Shown here in pieces: positions 20,381 through 28,803 of a stretch of DNA of 64,000 bases. The notes beneath the pieces are model-generated. The model saw only the letters and a program-made list of their open reading frames with translations. It made no database searches and was not told the DNA's origin. The stretch is taken from positions 744,001-808,000 of the forward strand of contig NZ_JAWQJT010000003.1 in the NCBI RefSeq assembly GCF_033441515.1, in the 5' to 3' direction. The position numbers and the translations under genes were made by a program. The DNA comes from Amycolatopsis solani (GTDB lineage Bacteria > Actinomycetota > Actinomycetes > Mycobacteriales > Pseudonocardiaceae). Within the stretch, counting starts at the first letter, position 1. Every line of letters starts with the position of its first letter.

Positions 20381-21801
20381 GGTTTGCGCAGCACGCCGCA
20401 GAACATCGCGTCCGTGCCGTGGCGGTGCGGCCAGAGCTGCACGTACGGGCCGTCGCCGAGCTCCGGGACGCCCGGGAAGAACTCGCGCGAGTCCACCACT
20501 TCGGCCTTCAGCCGGCGCGCGGTCTCCGTCAGCACGCCCTCCGTCTCGGCCAGGTGCGGCGAGCAGACGACGTAGGTGAGCGCGCCGCCGGGCCGCAGCA
20601 GGGCGTACGCCGCGCTGATGAGCTCGCCCTGCAGTTTCGTCAGGTCGGCGACGTCGGACGGCTGGCGGCGCCAGCGCGCTTCCGGCCGCCGCCGCAGCGC
20701 GCCGAGGCCGCTGCACGGCGCGTCGACGAGGATCCGGTCGTAGCCCGGCTCCAGGCCGCTTTCGCGCCCGTCGGCGACGTGCACCTTCACCGGCAGGCCG
20801 CTCGTGGCCTTCTCGACGAGGTTCGCGCGGTGGGGCGCCTTCTCCACGGCGTCGACGCGAGCCCCGCTCAGCGCGGCCAGCGCGCCGAGCAGCGCGGCCT
20901 TGCCGCCGGGGCCGGCGCACAGGTCGAGCCAGCGCTCGTCGGTGCCCTCGACGGGCACCTTCGTCGCGGCGATCGCGCACAGCTGGCTGCCCTCGTCCTG
21001 GACCGCGGCCAGCCGCTCGCGGACGGGCTCGACGTCGGCCGGGTCGCCGGAGCCGGCCGGCAGGCGCACGCCGTACGGCGAGTAGGGCGCCGGGTCGCCG
21101 CCGGTGATCGCGGCGAGCTCGTCGGCGCTGATCTCACCCGGACGGGCGACGAGGTGCACCTCGGGCCGCGCGTCGTCGGCTTCGAGCGCGGCCTTGAGCC
21201 CGGCGCCCTTGTCGCCCAGCGCTTCGGCGAACGAACGGGCGATCCAGCGCGGGTGCGCGGTCCGCAGCGCGTAGGCCCCGATCGGGTCGGCCGAGTCGTC
21301 CGGCGCGAGCTCGTCGAGCCACGCCGCTTCGTCCTTTTCGGACACCTTGCGCATGACGGCGTTCGCGAAACCCGTTGCCCACGAACCACCTTCCGCGCGC
21401 ACGAGGTCCACAGTGGACGTCACGGCGGCGTGCTCGGGAATGCGCGTGCGCAGCAGCTGGTAGACGCCGAGGCGCAGCGCGTCGAGCACCGCGGGGTCCG
21501 TCTGCGAGAGCGGGCGCTCGGCGCAGGACTCGATGACGGCGTCGAGCAGGCCCTGGGCGCGCGAAGCGCCATACGCGAGCTCGGTGGCCAGCGCGGCGTC
21601 GCGGCCGGTGATCCGCCGCTCGCGCAGCAGGTCCGGGAGGACGAGGTTGGCGTAGGCGTCCTTGGTCCGCACGGCCGCGAGGACGTCGAACGCGGCCTGC
21701 CGGGCCGGGTCCACGTCCGGCGGGCGGCGCGGGCCTTCCTTGCGCGGTGCCGGGCGGCCCCGCTGCGGTCGTGACGGACGTCGTTCCCTGTGGTCGTTCA
21801 C
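20377..21801 (-). CDS. rsmB: 16S rRNA (cytosine-967-C5)-methyltransferase RsmB/Fmu
   Basis: 474-residue SAM-dependent RNA m5C methyltransferase. After a basic, proline-rich N-terminal tail there is a NusB-like domain (about 35-170; [24 protein letters not shown]). The Rossmann domain follows with [30 protein letters not shown] and the two cysteine motifs [12 protein letters not shown] and VVCSPHL, the latter holding the likely nucleophile. GTG start overlaps the fmt stop as GTGA. The order fmt-rsmB is conserved (Rv1406-Rv1407). Confidence 0.94.
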   Translation of the reverse strand: MNDHRERRPSRPQRGRPAPRKEGPRRPPDVDPARQAAFDVLAAVRTKDAYANLVLPDLLRERRITGRDAALATELAYGASRAQGLLDAVIESCAERPLSQTDPAVLDALRLGVYQLLRTRIPEHAAVTSTVDLVRAEGGSWATGFANAVMRKVSEKDEAAWLDELAPDDSADPIGAYALRTAHPRWIARSFAEALGDKGAGLKAALEADDARPEVHLVARPGEISADELAAITGGDPAPYSPYGVRLPAGSGDPADVEPVRERLAAVQDEGSQLCAIAATKVPVEGTDERWLDLCAGPGGKAALLGALAALSGARVDAVEKAPHRANLVEKATSGLPVKVHVADGRESGLEPGYDRILVDAPCSGLGALRRRPEARWRRQPSDVADLTKLQGELISAAYALLRPGGALTYVVCSPHLAETEGVLTETARRLKAEVVDSREFFPGVPELGDGPYVQLWPHRHGTDAMFCGVLRKP

Positions 21802-22724
21802 CGGAGGCGCTCTCCCTGGTCGATCCTCGTACCGCGCGCCCAGTCGGTGGCCGCCATCCGTTTCTTGCCGGGTGCCTGGACGTCGCCGAGCCGCAGCGGC
21901 TTCGTCGCCGTCCCGACCAGCACCCGTTTGCGCTCGACCACGATCTCGCCCGGCGGCGGGCCGGGTTCGTCGAGCACCGTGACCGGGCCGAGCTTGATCC
22001 GCTCGCCGCGGAACTCCGCCCACGCGCCCGGGTCCGGGCTGACCGACCGGATCTGCCGGTCGACCGCCGCGGCCGGGTCGGCGAAGGACACCCGGGCGTC
22101 CTCGACCGTCACCTTCGGCGCGTAGCTGATCCCTTCGGCGGGCTGCTCGCGCGCGACGAGGCTGCCGTCAGCGAGACCGTCCATGGTGGACAGCAGCAGC
22201 TTCGCCCCGGACTCCGCGAGCCGCCCGAGCAGCTCGCCCGCCGAGTCGGTGGACCCGATGGCCTCGGTGACGACGCCGTAGACCGGGCCCGCGTCCAGCT
22301 CCTTGACGATCCGGAAGGTCGACGCCCCGGTGATCTCGTCCCCGGCCCGGATCGCGGCCTGCACCGGCGCGGCGCCCCGCCACGCGGGCAGCAGCGAGAA
22401 GTGCAGGTTCACCCAGCCGAGCCGCGGGATGTCGAGGGCGGCCTGCGGGAGCAGCGCCCCGTAGGCGACGACCGGGCAGGCGTCCGGCGCGAGCTCGGTG
22501 AGCCGCGCGAGGAAGGCCGGATCACCGGCGCGCGCGGGCGTCAGCACCTCGATGCCGTGTTCGTCGGCGAGCGCGCCGACGGGCGAGCGCACGACCCGGC
22601 GGCCACGCCCGGCCTGCGCATCGGGACGGGTGACGACGGCGGCGACTTCGTGGCGCCCGGAGTCGAGCAGCGCGCGCAGCGCGGGGACCGCCGGTTCGGG
22701 CGTGCCGGCGAAGACGAGCTTCAT
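21798..22724 (-). CDS. fmt: Methionyl-tRNA formyltransferase
   Basis: 308-residue enzyme that formylates Met-tRNAi with 10-formyl-tetrahydrofolate for translation initiation. Folate-binding signature: [21 protein letters not shown], containing the catalytic Asn/His/Asp set together with [19 protein letters not shown]-terminus [16 protein letters not shown] is canonical. The C-terminal tRNA-binding domain includes [23 protein letters not shown] start with GGGGG-type site. First gene of the fmt-rsmB-flavoprotein operon; the accessory segment begins upstream of it. Confidence 0.96.
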   Translation of the reverse strand: MKLVFAGTPEPAVPALRALLDSGRHEVAAVVTRPDAQAGRGRRVVRSPVGALADEHGIEVLTPARAGDPAFLARLTELAPDACPVVAYGALLPQAALDIPRLGWVNLHFSLLPAWRGAAPVQAAIRAGDEITGASTFRIVKELDAGPVYGVVTEAIGSTDSAGELLGRLAESGAKLLLSTMDGLADGSLVAREQPAEGISYAPKVTVEDARVSFADPAAAVDRQIRSVSPDPGAWAEFRGERIKLGPVTVLDEPGPPPGEIVVERKRVLVGTATKPLRLGDVQAPGKKRMAATDWARGTRIDQGERLR

Positions 22725-22805
22725 CGGCCCACCCCCGGCGGGAGCGGGGATTCAGGTGGCTGGAACATCGGAGCCGAGTCTAGAAGGCCCGCTCCGGCCG
22801 GGCGC

Positions 22806-22847
22806 GCCTGGTTGTCCACAACCCGACCACGGTGTGGACAACCAGGC
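22806..22847. promoter_or_regulatory. Inverted repeat containing two facing DnaA-box-like TTGTCCACA sequences
   Basis: GCCTGGTTGTCCACA (22806-22820) and its exact reverse complement (22833-22847) face each other across 12 bases. Each arm contains TTGTCCACA, the high-GC variant of the DnaA box. It lies about 80 bases upstream of fmt. It could be a DnaA-controlled promoter element or simply a bidirectional hairpin; the sequence alone cannot separate these. Confidence 0.5.
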
Positions 22848-22970
22848 CACGGCCGCCCGATTTCCCGGCTTTTCGTCGGGCGGCACCGATAGGCTGGACA
22901 AGGGCACGCCCCGTTACCTTTTTCATGGCTCCCGACCAGGGAGTTGTGGTCGCAGGCCCGGTATGACTTG

Positions 22971-23001
22971 CACCCCCAGTCGAACCCATGATCCGGGGGT
23001 G
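22971..23001 (+). ncRNA. Hairpin in IS110 left end, candidate part of a bridge RNA
   Basis: CACCCCC (22971-22977) pairs with GGGGGTG (22995-23001) around a 17-base loop in the non-coding left end of the IS110 element. IS110-group elements encode a structured bridge RNA upstream of the transposase that pairs with target and donor DNA. The position fits, but no guide loops were matched to flanking DNA, and the transposase is dead. Confidence 0.3.
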
Positions 23002-23137
23002 GTGTCACCGGGTCTGGTGGCGTCGACCGACCGCTGATAGGGACACGGCCGCCACCTGGCAGGTCTCGTCGTGACGTGGGTGCCGGCGCTCGATGCCCGA
23101 CCCGGTGACCACAACCGACGACCGAACGGTGTGGTGG

Positions 23138-24220
23138 ATGAGCAGCAGTTTCGGGGTGTTCCTCGGCCTGGACGTGGGCAAGGACGCCCATCACGCGGTC
23201 GGTCTGGACCCCGACGGCAAGGGGCATTGCCGGTCGCGGTCGCCCGCGCCGCCGGACACCAGGTGGCCTACCTGCCCGGGCCGGCCATGCGCCGCATCGC
23301 CGATCTCTATCCCGGTCGCGCGAAGACCGATGCCCGGGATGCGTTCGTCATCGCCGACGCGGCCCGCTCCCTGCCCCACACCCTGCGGCCAGTCGACGTC
23401 GGGGACGAGGCGTTGGCGGAGCTGGAGGTGCTGGTCGGGTTCGACGACGACCTGGCCGGCGAAGCCACCCGGATCAGCAACCGGATCCGCGGGCTGCTGA
23501 CCGGCATCCACCCCGCCCTCGAACACGCGATCGGCCCGCGGATCTCGCATCCGGCGGTGCTGGAGATCCTTTCTCGCTGCGGCGGCCCGACCGGGATCGC
23601 CAAGGCCGGCCGCCGCAAACTGACCGCGATCGCCAAGGTCCACGCGCCCCGCCTCGGCGACAAACTGGTCGAGGCGATCATGACCGCGCTGGGCGAGCAG
23701 ACCGTCACCGTTCCGGGCACCGCCGCCGCCGACACCGTCTTGCCACGGCTGGCCGACAGCTTGAAGACCGTGCTCCTGCAACGGAAACAGGTTGCTGAGC
23801 AGGTCGAGGGGATACTTGATGCGCACCCTCTTGCCGGGGCCTGACCTCGATGCCCGGCATCAGGGTCAGGACCGCAGCCCGCATCCTGCTCGAGGTCGGC
23901 GATGCCTCGATCTTCGCCTCTTCCGGACACCTGGCCGCCTACGCGGGCATTGCCGCGGTCACCCGCAACTCCGGCACCAGCATCAAGGGCGAGCTCCCCG
24001 CGAGGACCGGCAACCGCCAGCTCAAACGCACGTTCTTCCTCGCTGCCTTCGCCGCCCGGTCCGACCCGGCCAGCAGGGCCTGCTACGACCGCAAACGAGC
24101 TGAGGGCAAGAAGCACAACGCCGCGCTGCTCTGCCTGGCTCGCCGCCGCTGCGACGTCCTCTACGCCATGCTCCGCAACGGCACCCACTACCGCCAACCC
24201 GCGCCCGCCGCGGCTTGGCA
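23138..24220 (+). pseudogene. IS110-family transposase, frameshifted and internally deleted
   Basis: The RuvC-like DEDD domain starts normally (MSSSFGVFLGLDVGKDAHHA, with the first catalytic Asp) in one frame. At about 23215-23235 it jumps into another frame at ALPVAVARAAGHQVAYLPG; about 35-40 residues typical of the family are missing, so this is a deletion that also shifts frame. The second frame carries KTDARDAFVIADAARSLPHTLR and DDLAGEATRISNRIRGLL. It ends at LDAHPLAG followed by a stop at 23842-23844. The normal continuation LTSMPGIRVRTAARILLEV resumes one frame over from 23841, pointing to a one-base deletion. The transposase_20-like end (HLAAYAGIAAVTR, GTSIKGE, ARRRCDVLYAMLRNGT) is intact but the usual stop appears to be a Trp codon. 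Confidence 0.9.
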
Positions 24221-24376
24221 ACCACATAGGGACACCCCCCAGGGAGGGCGGGGGTGTCGTCGCGGCTTGCTCTGGGGGCGAGCCCGCCGGGATGTCACGA
24301 ACGACCTTTCCCCTCGCCGGGCGACAGAGCTCCGGCGACGTCGGGATCGGGATCAGCAGGCCGGCTCGAGCGGGCC

Positions 24377-24436
24377 CCGGAGGTCTTGAATGAGTCATTC
24401 AAGACCTCCGGCGTCCTGAATGACTCATTCAAGACG
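24377..24436. repeat. Paired GAATGA(G/C)TCATTC palindromes, locus A
   Basis: The first palindrome is perfect over 35 bases (17-base arms 24377-24393 and 24395-24411, core GAATGAGTCATTC at 24388-24400). The second, core GAATGACTCATTC at 24418-24430, is imperfect. The cores are 30 bases apart. The pair sits between the IS110 remnant and the 3' end of ggt and may act as a terminator. The flanking text (GGGATCGGGATC...GCAGGCCGGCTCGAGCG...) recurs nearly verbatim at locus B near 55030. Confidence 0.85.
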
Positions 24437-24502
24437 TCAGGCGAGCCCGCCGATGCGATGATCCGCCGCGTCGACCCCGACTCCAGGGAGGGCGGGGGGT
24501 CG

Positions 24503-26302
24503 CTACCAGCGCGTGGGCCACACCACCTGCGCCGCGCCCGTGCCGCGCCGGACCGGTTCCGCCGCGGCCAGCCAGCGGCCGTCGCGCAGGCGCTCCACGC
24601 CCGTTGCCGCGCCGATCTCGGCCGGCGCTGTCGAGAAGCCCTGGCCGCGGGCCCGCAGCGCCGCCGTCTCGGGCTGGTCCAGGAATGCCTGCTCGACCTG
24701 GGCCGCCGCCGAGTTGCGCTGCGAAGCGCGCGGGGCCGCGATCGCGTCCTCCAGGGAGAGGCCGCGGTCGAGGCGGCCGAGCAGCACCTGCAGGACCGTC
24801 GTGATGATCGACGCGCCGCCCGGCGAGCCGGTCGCGAAGAACGGGCGGCCGTGGTCGAGGACGATCGTCGGTGCCATCGACGAGCGCGGGCGCTTGCCGG
24901 GGCCGGGCAGGTTCGGGTCGGGCACGCCCGGCGTCACCGGCGTGAACGAGAAGTCGGTCAGCTCGTTGTTGAGCAGGAACCCGCGGCCCGGCACGACGAT
25001 GCCGCTGCCGCCCTCCTGCTCGATCGTCAGCGTGTAGGCGACGACGTTGCCCCACTTGTCGGCGACCGTCAGGTGGGTGGTGTTCTCACCCTCGTACGGC
25101 GTCGGCGCGGCGGTGGTGCCCGCGGCGCACGGCGTCGGGTGCCGGGGGTCGGCCGGGGCGACCGGGCTGGTCGCGGCCTTGTCCTTCGAGATCAGGCAGG
25201 CGCGCGTGTCGGCGAAGCGCTGGCTGAGCAGTTCGCGCGCCGGGACGTCGACGAACGCCGGGTCGCCGATCCAGCGGTTGCGGTCGGCGAAGGCGAACCG
25301 CGTCGACTCCAGGAAGTACTGCAGGTAGTCGGCCTTGCTCGCGTGCTTCAGGTCGAAGTTCTCGAGGATGTTGAGCGCCTCGGCGACCGTCAGCCCGCCG
25401 GAGGACGGCGCCGGCATGCCGTAGACGTCGAGCCCGTGGTAGCTGGTCTGGGTCGGGCGGCGCTCGATCACGTCGTAGTCGGCGAGGTCGCCGGTGGTGA
25501 GCTTGCCGGGCCGGACGTTCAGCGTCGAGGCCGGGTCGACCGGCGGCCGCTGGACGGTCTTGGCGATGTCCGCGCCGATCGGGCCGTCGTACAGCGCGCC
25601 GACGCCGTGGCGTTCGAGCTGCGCGTACGTCGCCGCGAGGTCGGGGTTCTTGAAGACGGTGCCGGGGGCCGGGGGCGCGCCGCCCGGCAGGTAGAGCGAG
25701 CGCGTCGACGGGAACGCCGAGAAGCGGGCGGCGTTGTTCGCGATCTGCGTCTGGAAGGTCTGGTCGACGACGAAACCGTTGCGCGCGAGGTTTTCGGCGG
25801 GCTTCAGCGACTTCGCCAGCGAGCGCGTCCCCCACTTGCGCAGCGCCTCGGACCAGGTCGCCGGCGTGCCGGGCACCCCGACACCGAGCCCGCTGGTGAC
25901 CGCATCGGCGAACGGCAGCGGCTGGCCGTTCTCGACGAACAGGTTCGCGTCGGCGGTCTGCGGCGCGGTCTCGCGGCCGTCCAAAGTGTGCACGCGGCGC
26001 GTCTGGGCGTCGTAGTAGACGAAGAACCCGCCCCCGCCGATCCCGGCGGAGAACGGGTCGGTGACGCCGAGTGCGGCGGCGACCGCGACCGCCGCGTCGA
26101 CGGCGTTCCCGCCGTCGCGCAGGACCTGGGTGCCGATCGCGGTGGCGTCGGCGTCGATGCTGGCCACCGCCCCGCCGAAGCCGACGGCGACCGGCGACTT
26201 GGGGGTGGGGGTGGCCGCGGTGGCGGGCCCGCTCGCGACGGTGGAGACGAGCGCGGCGGCAGCGGCGATGACGAGGGTTCGGCGGCATCTGAGCGCGGGC
26301 AT
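24503..26302 (-). CDS. ggt: Gamma-glutamyltranspeptidase
   Basis: 599-residue exported Ntn-hydrolase precursor that cleaves glutathione and other gamma-glutamyl compounds. A signal peptide covers about 1-30 (ALVSTVASGPATAA). The autoprocessing site and nucleophile is Thr408 in ENTTHLTVADKWGN, which would split the chain into large and small subunits. Substrate-binding motifs include GIGGGGFFVYYD, RETAP, PSSGGLTVAEALNIL, RPRSSMAPTIV and ATGSPGGASIITTVLQVLL. Full length, no lesions. It is divergent from the lysozyme gene across about 200 bases. Confidence 0.95.
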   Translation of the reverse strand: MPALRCRRTLVIAAAAALVSTVASGPATAATPTPKSPVAVGFGGAVASIDADATAIGTQVLRDGGNAVDAAVAVAAALGVTDPFSAGIGGGGFFVYYDAQTRRVHTLDGRETAPQTADANLFVENGQPLPFADAVTSGLGVGVPGTPATWSEALRKWGTRSLAKSLKPAENLARNGFVVDQTFQTQIANNAARFSAFPSTRSLYLPGGAPPAPGTVFKNPDLAATYAQLERHGVGALYDGPIGADIAKTVQRPPVDPASTLNVRPGKLTTGDLADYDVIERRPTQTSYHGLDVYGMPAPSSGGLTVAEALNILENFDLKHASKADYLQYFLESTRFAFADRNRWIGDPAFVDVPARELLSQRFADTRACLISKDKAATSPVAPADPRHPTPCAAGTTAAPTPYEGENTTHLTVADKWGNVVAYTLTIEQEGGSGIVVPGRGFLLNNELTDFSFTPVTPGVPDPNLPGPGKRPRSSMAPTIVLDHGRPFFATGSPGGASIITTVLQVLLGRLDRGLSLEDAIAAPRASQRNSAAAQVEQAFLDQPETAALRARGQGFSTAPAEIGAATGVERLRDGRWLAAAEPVRRGTGAAQVVWPTRW

Positions 26303-26508
26303 GCGGGCGAGTCTGCCCCCTGGTTCCCCGGCCTACAAGACGCCACCGGGCCGATACACCCGTTTCGTCAGCTTTTCACATAGTTCAGGGGTTCCCGAAA
26401 TTAAATCACATGGAGCAGTGACGTTGCCGGGTCAGCTGTAACAGAATCGTGCGGCGCGGCCCTGCACAGCCGCGCACAGCGAGGGCAACCCGGAAGGAAC
26501 AACTCAAG
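26303..26508. promoter_or_regulatory. Divergent promoter region of ggt and lysozyme genes
   Basis: This 206-base gap contains an unusually AT-rich patch for the region (around 26370-26415, including TTTTCACATAGTTCAGG and AAATTAAATCACATGG). It probably holds both promoters. No operator symmetry stands out. Confidence 0.35.
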
Positions 26509-27324
26509 ATGACTGCACCCCGACGGTGGCGCCGCCTGTTCGGCGCCGCACTCGCGGTCTCGACCTCCCTGCTGGTCGCGACCGCCACCGGCGCCGAGGC
26601 ATCGCCGCCGCTCCCCCAGCAAGACGCCACCGGCAACCACGAAATGGGCGCGGCGATCCGCGCCCACGACGGGGTGGCCCCGGCCGGCCTGGCGCCGGCG
26701 TCGGTGGACGCGAGCGTCCCCGGCATCGATGTAAGCGCTTACCAGGGCAACGTCAACTGGGCGTCGTACTGGAGCGCGGGCAAGAAGTTCGCCTACGTCA
26801 AGGCGACCGAGGGCACCGGCTACACGAACGCGTACTTCAGCCAGCAGTACACGGGTTCGTACAACGTCGGCATGATCCGCGGCGCGTACCACTACGGCCG
26901 CCCGGACACCTCGGGCGGCGCGGCCCAGGCCGACTACTTCGTCGCCCACGGCGGCGGCTGGTCGAAGGACGGCAAGACGCTGCCGGGCACGCTCGACATC
27001 GAGTGGGGCCCGAACAACGCCTGCTACGGCAAGACGCCGGCGCAGATGGTGGCGTGGATCAAGGCATTCAGCGACGAATACCACGCGAAGACGACCCGCT
27101 GGCCGGTGATCTACACGGCGACGAGCTGGTGGAGCCAGTGCACCGGCAACACGGGCGACTTCAGCTCGACGAACCCGCTGTGGGTGGCACGGTACGCGTC
27201 TTCGGTGGGGACGCTGCCGTACAAGTGGGGCTTCTACACGTTCTGGCAGTACAGCTCCTCGCCGATCGACCAGGACACGTTCAGCGCGGACATTTCGCGG
27301 CTGAAGGTGCTGGCGACCGGCTGA
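26509..27324 (+). CDS. Secreted GH25 lysozyme (Chalaropsis type muramidase)
   Basis: 271-residue exported muramidase that hydrolyses the glycan backbone of peptidoglycan. A signal peptide (about 1-32) is followed by a short linker. The GH25 barrel then runs from PGIDVSAYQGNVNW (Asp74) through YVKATEGTGYTN, MIRGAYHYGRPD and TLDIEW (Asp163 and the catalytic Glu165) to FWQYSSSPIDQDTFS at the end. This set is complete, so it should be active. ATG start with a GGAAGGAA site 9 bases upstream. No cell-wall-binding repeat is attached. Confidence 0.94.
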   Translation: MTAPRRWRRLFGAALAVSTSLLVATATGAEASPPLPQQDATGNHEMGAAIRAHDGVAPAGLAPASVDASVPGIDVSAYQGNVNWASYWSAGKKFAYVKATEGTGYTNAYFSQQYTGSYNVGMIRGAYHYGRPDTSGGAAQADYFVAHGGGWSKDGKTLPGTLDIEWGPNNACYGKTPAQMVAWIKAFSDEYHAKTTRWPVIYTATSWWSQCTGNTGDFSSTNPLWVARYASSVGTLPYKWGFYTFWQYSSSPIDQDTFSADISRLKVLATG

Positions 27325-27343
27325 TCCCGACTTACGCGGGTTA

Positions 27344-27386
27344 CGTGGGTGGCGCGGTCGGCGGAAGACTGACCGCGTCACCCACG
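27344..27386 (+). terminator. Hairpin between lysozyme and peptidase-like genes
   Basis: Arms 27344-27359 and 27371-27386 are 16 bases with 15 pairs matched (CGTGGGTGGCGCGGTC against a partner differing at one base), around an 11-base loop. It begins 20 bases after the lysozyme stop and separates the two genes. Confidence 0.65.
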
Positions 27387-27402
27387 ACGTGGAGGGAAAC
27401 CC

Positions 27403-28746
27403 GTGCGCCTGACCGCCCTGCTCCCCCTGCTCGCCGCCGTTCCGCTCGTCGCCTTCCCCGGGGTCGCCACCGCCGCGCCCGGGTGCTTCGACGCCGCCGT
27501 TCCGCTGACCGTCGAGGAACAGCGGCTGACCGCGACACTGCCGGCGGGCGGGCCCGCCGTCGGTCCTGAACTCGTGCGGCTGGCCGGGCTCGACCCGCTC
27601 GTCGCCGAGGTGAAGCACGACCTCTGCGCGGCGCGGACCCCGCGCCGCGCAGAGCGGCTGGTCACGCAGGCCGGCGAGCGGCTGTGGCGGACGGCCGTCG
27701 ATCGCGCGCAGGGGCGGCGGCCCGATCTGGGCACGCTCGACCGGTTCGACGACCGGCCGCTGTACTGGGCGCGGCTGCAGCTGAGCAGCGCGATCCGGCA
27801 GTGGAAGGCGTTCCCCGCGCAGCGGGATTCGCTGCTCGCGGCGTTCGACCGCGGCTCCCGCGGCCTCGGTGACGTCCGGTTCCCGGCCGGGAAAACGCGG
27901 CGGGTCATGGTGAGCGGCTTCGACCCGTTCCAGCTGAACGGCCAGGGACTCACGATTTCGAACCCCGCCGGGGCATCGGCGCTGCAGCTCGACGGCCGCG
28001 TCCTCGACACGCCGTCGGGCCCGGCGGTGGTGCAGGCGGTGAGCTTCCCGGTGGTGTGGGGCTACTTCGACGACGGCATCGTCGAAGCGGCGTACGGCAC
28101 GGCATTGCGCGACCGCACCCGGCGGCCGGACGTCGTGCTGACGATCAGCCAGGGCCGCCCGGGCCGCTTCGACGTCGAACGCTGGGCGGGCGCGTGGCGC
28201 GGTGGCTTCCCGGACAACAACAACGCGTCCGTGACGGGCGGTGTCCCGGCGGCCGCGGGCTGGCCGCAGCCGGACGTCCAGTTCATCGAGACGACGCTGC
28301 CGTACGCGCGGATGCTCGCGGTGCCCGGTGCTTATCCGGTGAACTTCAACCAGGCGTTCTGCGTGTGGCCGGACGCTTCGAACCCGGGAGTGGGGACGCC
28401 GGTGTGCCGCGCGGACGCCCCGGCGCCCGGCGAGATCGCGGCTTCGGGCGGTGGCGGGAACTATCTGAGCAATGAATCGATGTATAGAGTGAACCGCATC
28501 CGCCTGGGGCTGGGCCTGACTTCCGTGGTCGGCGGGCATTTGCACACGCCGGTTCTGGGCCAGCCCGCCGATCCGGCGGCGCTGACGGACCCGGCGTTCG
28601 AATCCCGCCGCCAGGCGATCGCGACCCAGGTGATCGCGTTGACGACAGCCGCGGCGGGCGGCCCGGACGCGGGAATCCGGCTGCAGCAGGCGGAATCGCC
28701 GCGCGCGGCGCTGGAATCCTTGCCGGGGACAGTGTTGGGCCGCTGA
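27403..28746 (+). CDS. Secreted pyroglutamyl-peptidase-like protein, catalytic Cys replaced by Ser
   Basis: 447-residue protein with a signal peptide (about 1-24). An alpha-helical leader region extends to about residue 165, then a C-terminal domain resembles pyroglutamyl peptidase I (C15). Alignable features are MVSGFDPFQLNG, followed by NPAG, then QGRPGRFDVERWAG with the equivalent of the active-site Glu (Glu259), and GGHLHTP with the His (His379 or His381). The nucleophile motif, normally ending YLCN, reads GGGGNYLSNE with Ser356. The protein is also far longer than cytoplasmic Pcp (about 210 residues) and exported. Either a Ser-dependent hydrolase or a binding protein; the substrate is unknown. 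Confidence 0.72.
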   Translation: MRLTALLPLLAAVPLVAFPGVATAAPGCFDAAVPLTVEEQRLTATLPAGGPAVGPELVRLAGLDPLVAEVKHDLCAARTPRRAERLVTQAGERLWRTAVDRAQGRRPDLGTLDRFDDRPLYWARLQLSSAIRQWKAFPAQRDSLLAAFDRGSRGLGDVRFPAGKTRRVMVSGFDPFQLNGQGLTISNPAGASALQLDGRVLDTPSGPAVVQAVSFPVVWGYFDDGIVEAAYGTALRDRTRRPDVVLTISQGRPGRFDVERWAGAWRGGFPDNNNASVTGGVPAAAGWPQPDVQFIETTLPYARMLAVPGAYPVNFNQAFCVWPDASNPGVGTPVCRADAPAPGEIAASGGGGNYLSNESMYRVNRIRLGLGLTSVVGGHLHTPVLGQPADPAALTDPAFESRRQAIATQVIALTTAAAGGPDAGIRLQQAESPRAALESLPGTVLGR

Positions 28747-28781
28747 GCACAACCGCACGATCACCCATTGTGCGCACGAGC

Positions 28782-28799
28782 CGTGAACGGTATATCACG
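28782..28799. promoter_or_regulatory. CGTGA-N8-TCACG inverted repeat, possible Crp-type operator
   Basis: CGTGA (28782-28786) and TCACG (28795-28799) are exact inverted half-sites resembling Crp half-sites (TGTGA/TCACA) but with 8 rather than 6 bases between. It lies just before the GTG at 28804, so it would suit autoregulation of the Crp/Fnr gene. If translation starts further upstream it would be within the gene. Confidence 0.35.
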
Positions 28800-28803
28800 A
28801 TAT

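Larger units (their letters stand above)
22725..23137. other. 413-base interval: fmt promoter region and left end of the IS110 element
   Basis: No gene is supported. The part next to fmt holds a 15-bp inverted repeat with TTGTCCACA boxes and should include the fmt promoter. From about 22950 onward the sequence looks like the non-coding left end of an IS110-type element, with a 7-bp stem hairpin and an ATAGGGACAC motif (23037-23046). Confidence 0.55.
22950..24240 (+). mobile_element. Decayed IS110-family insertion sequence
   Basis: The unit comprises a non-coding left end (about 22950-23137), a broken DEDD/IS110 transposase gene and a short right end. The 10-base motif ATAGGGACAC occurs on both sides of the coding region (23037-23046 and 24226-24235), like the end-proximal repeats seen around many actinomycete IS110 elements. 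Exact ends cannot be fixed: IS110 elements lack terminal inverted repeats. The element lies at the edge of the accessory segment next to fmt. Confidence 0.7.

Noticed and set aside
19149..20579. Plus-strand frame of 476 codons across the end of the serine hydrolase and the repeat block
   Set aside because: It shifts out of the real hydrolase frame, is composed of low-complexity repeats and runs antisense to the flavoprotein gene; no family resemblance.
22806..22847. Possible replication origin
   Set aside because: Only two DnaA-like boxes, no AT-rich unwinding region, and none of dnaA, dnaN or rpmH nearby.
22950..23137. tRNA gene in the IS left end (a GTCGAACCC sequence resembles a T-loop)
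   Set aside because: No acceptor, D-arm or anticodon stem can be built around it; the stretch fits IS110 non-coding DNA better.
24254..24502. Start of a long frame (709 codons) running from the IS end over ggt
   Set aside because: It is antisense to the intact ggt gene and begins in repeat DNA.
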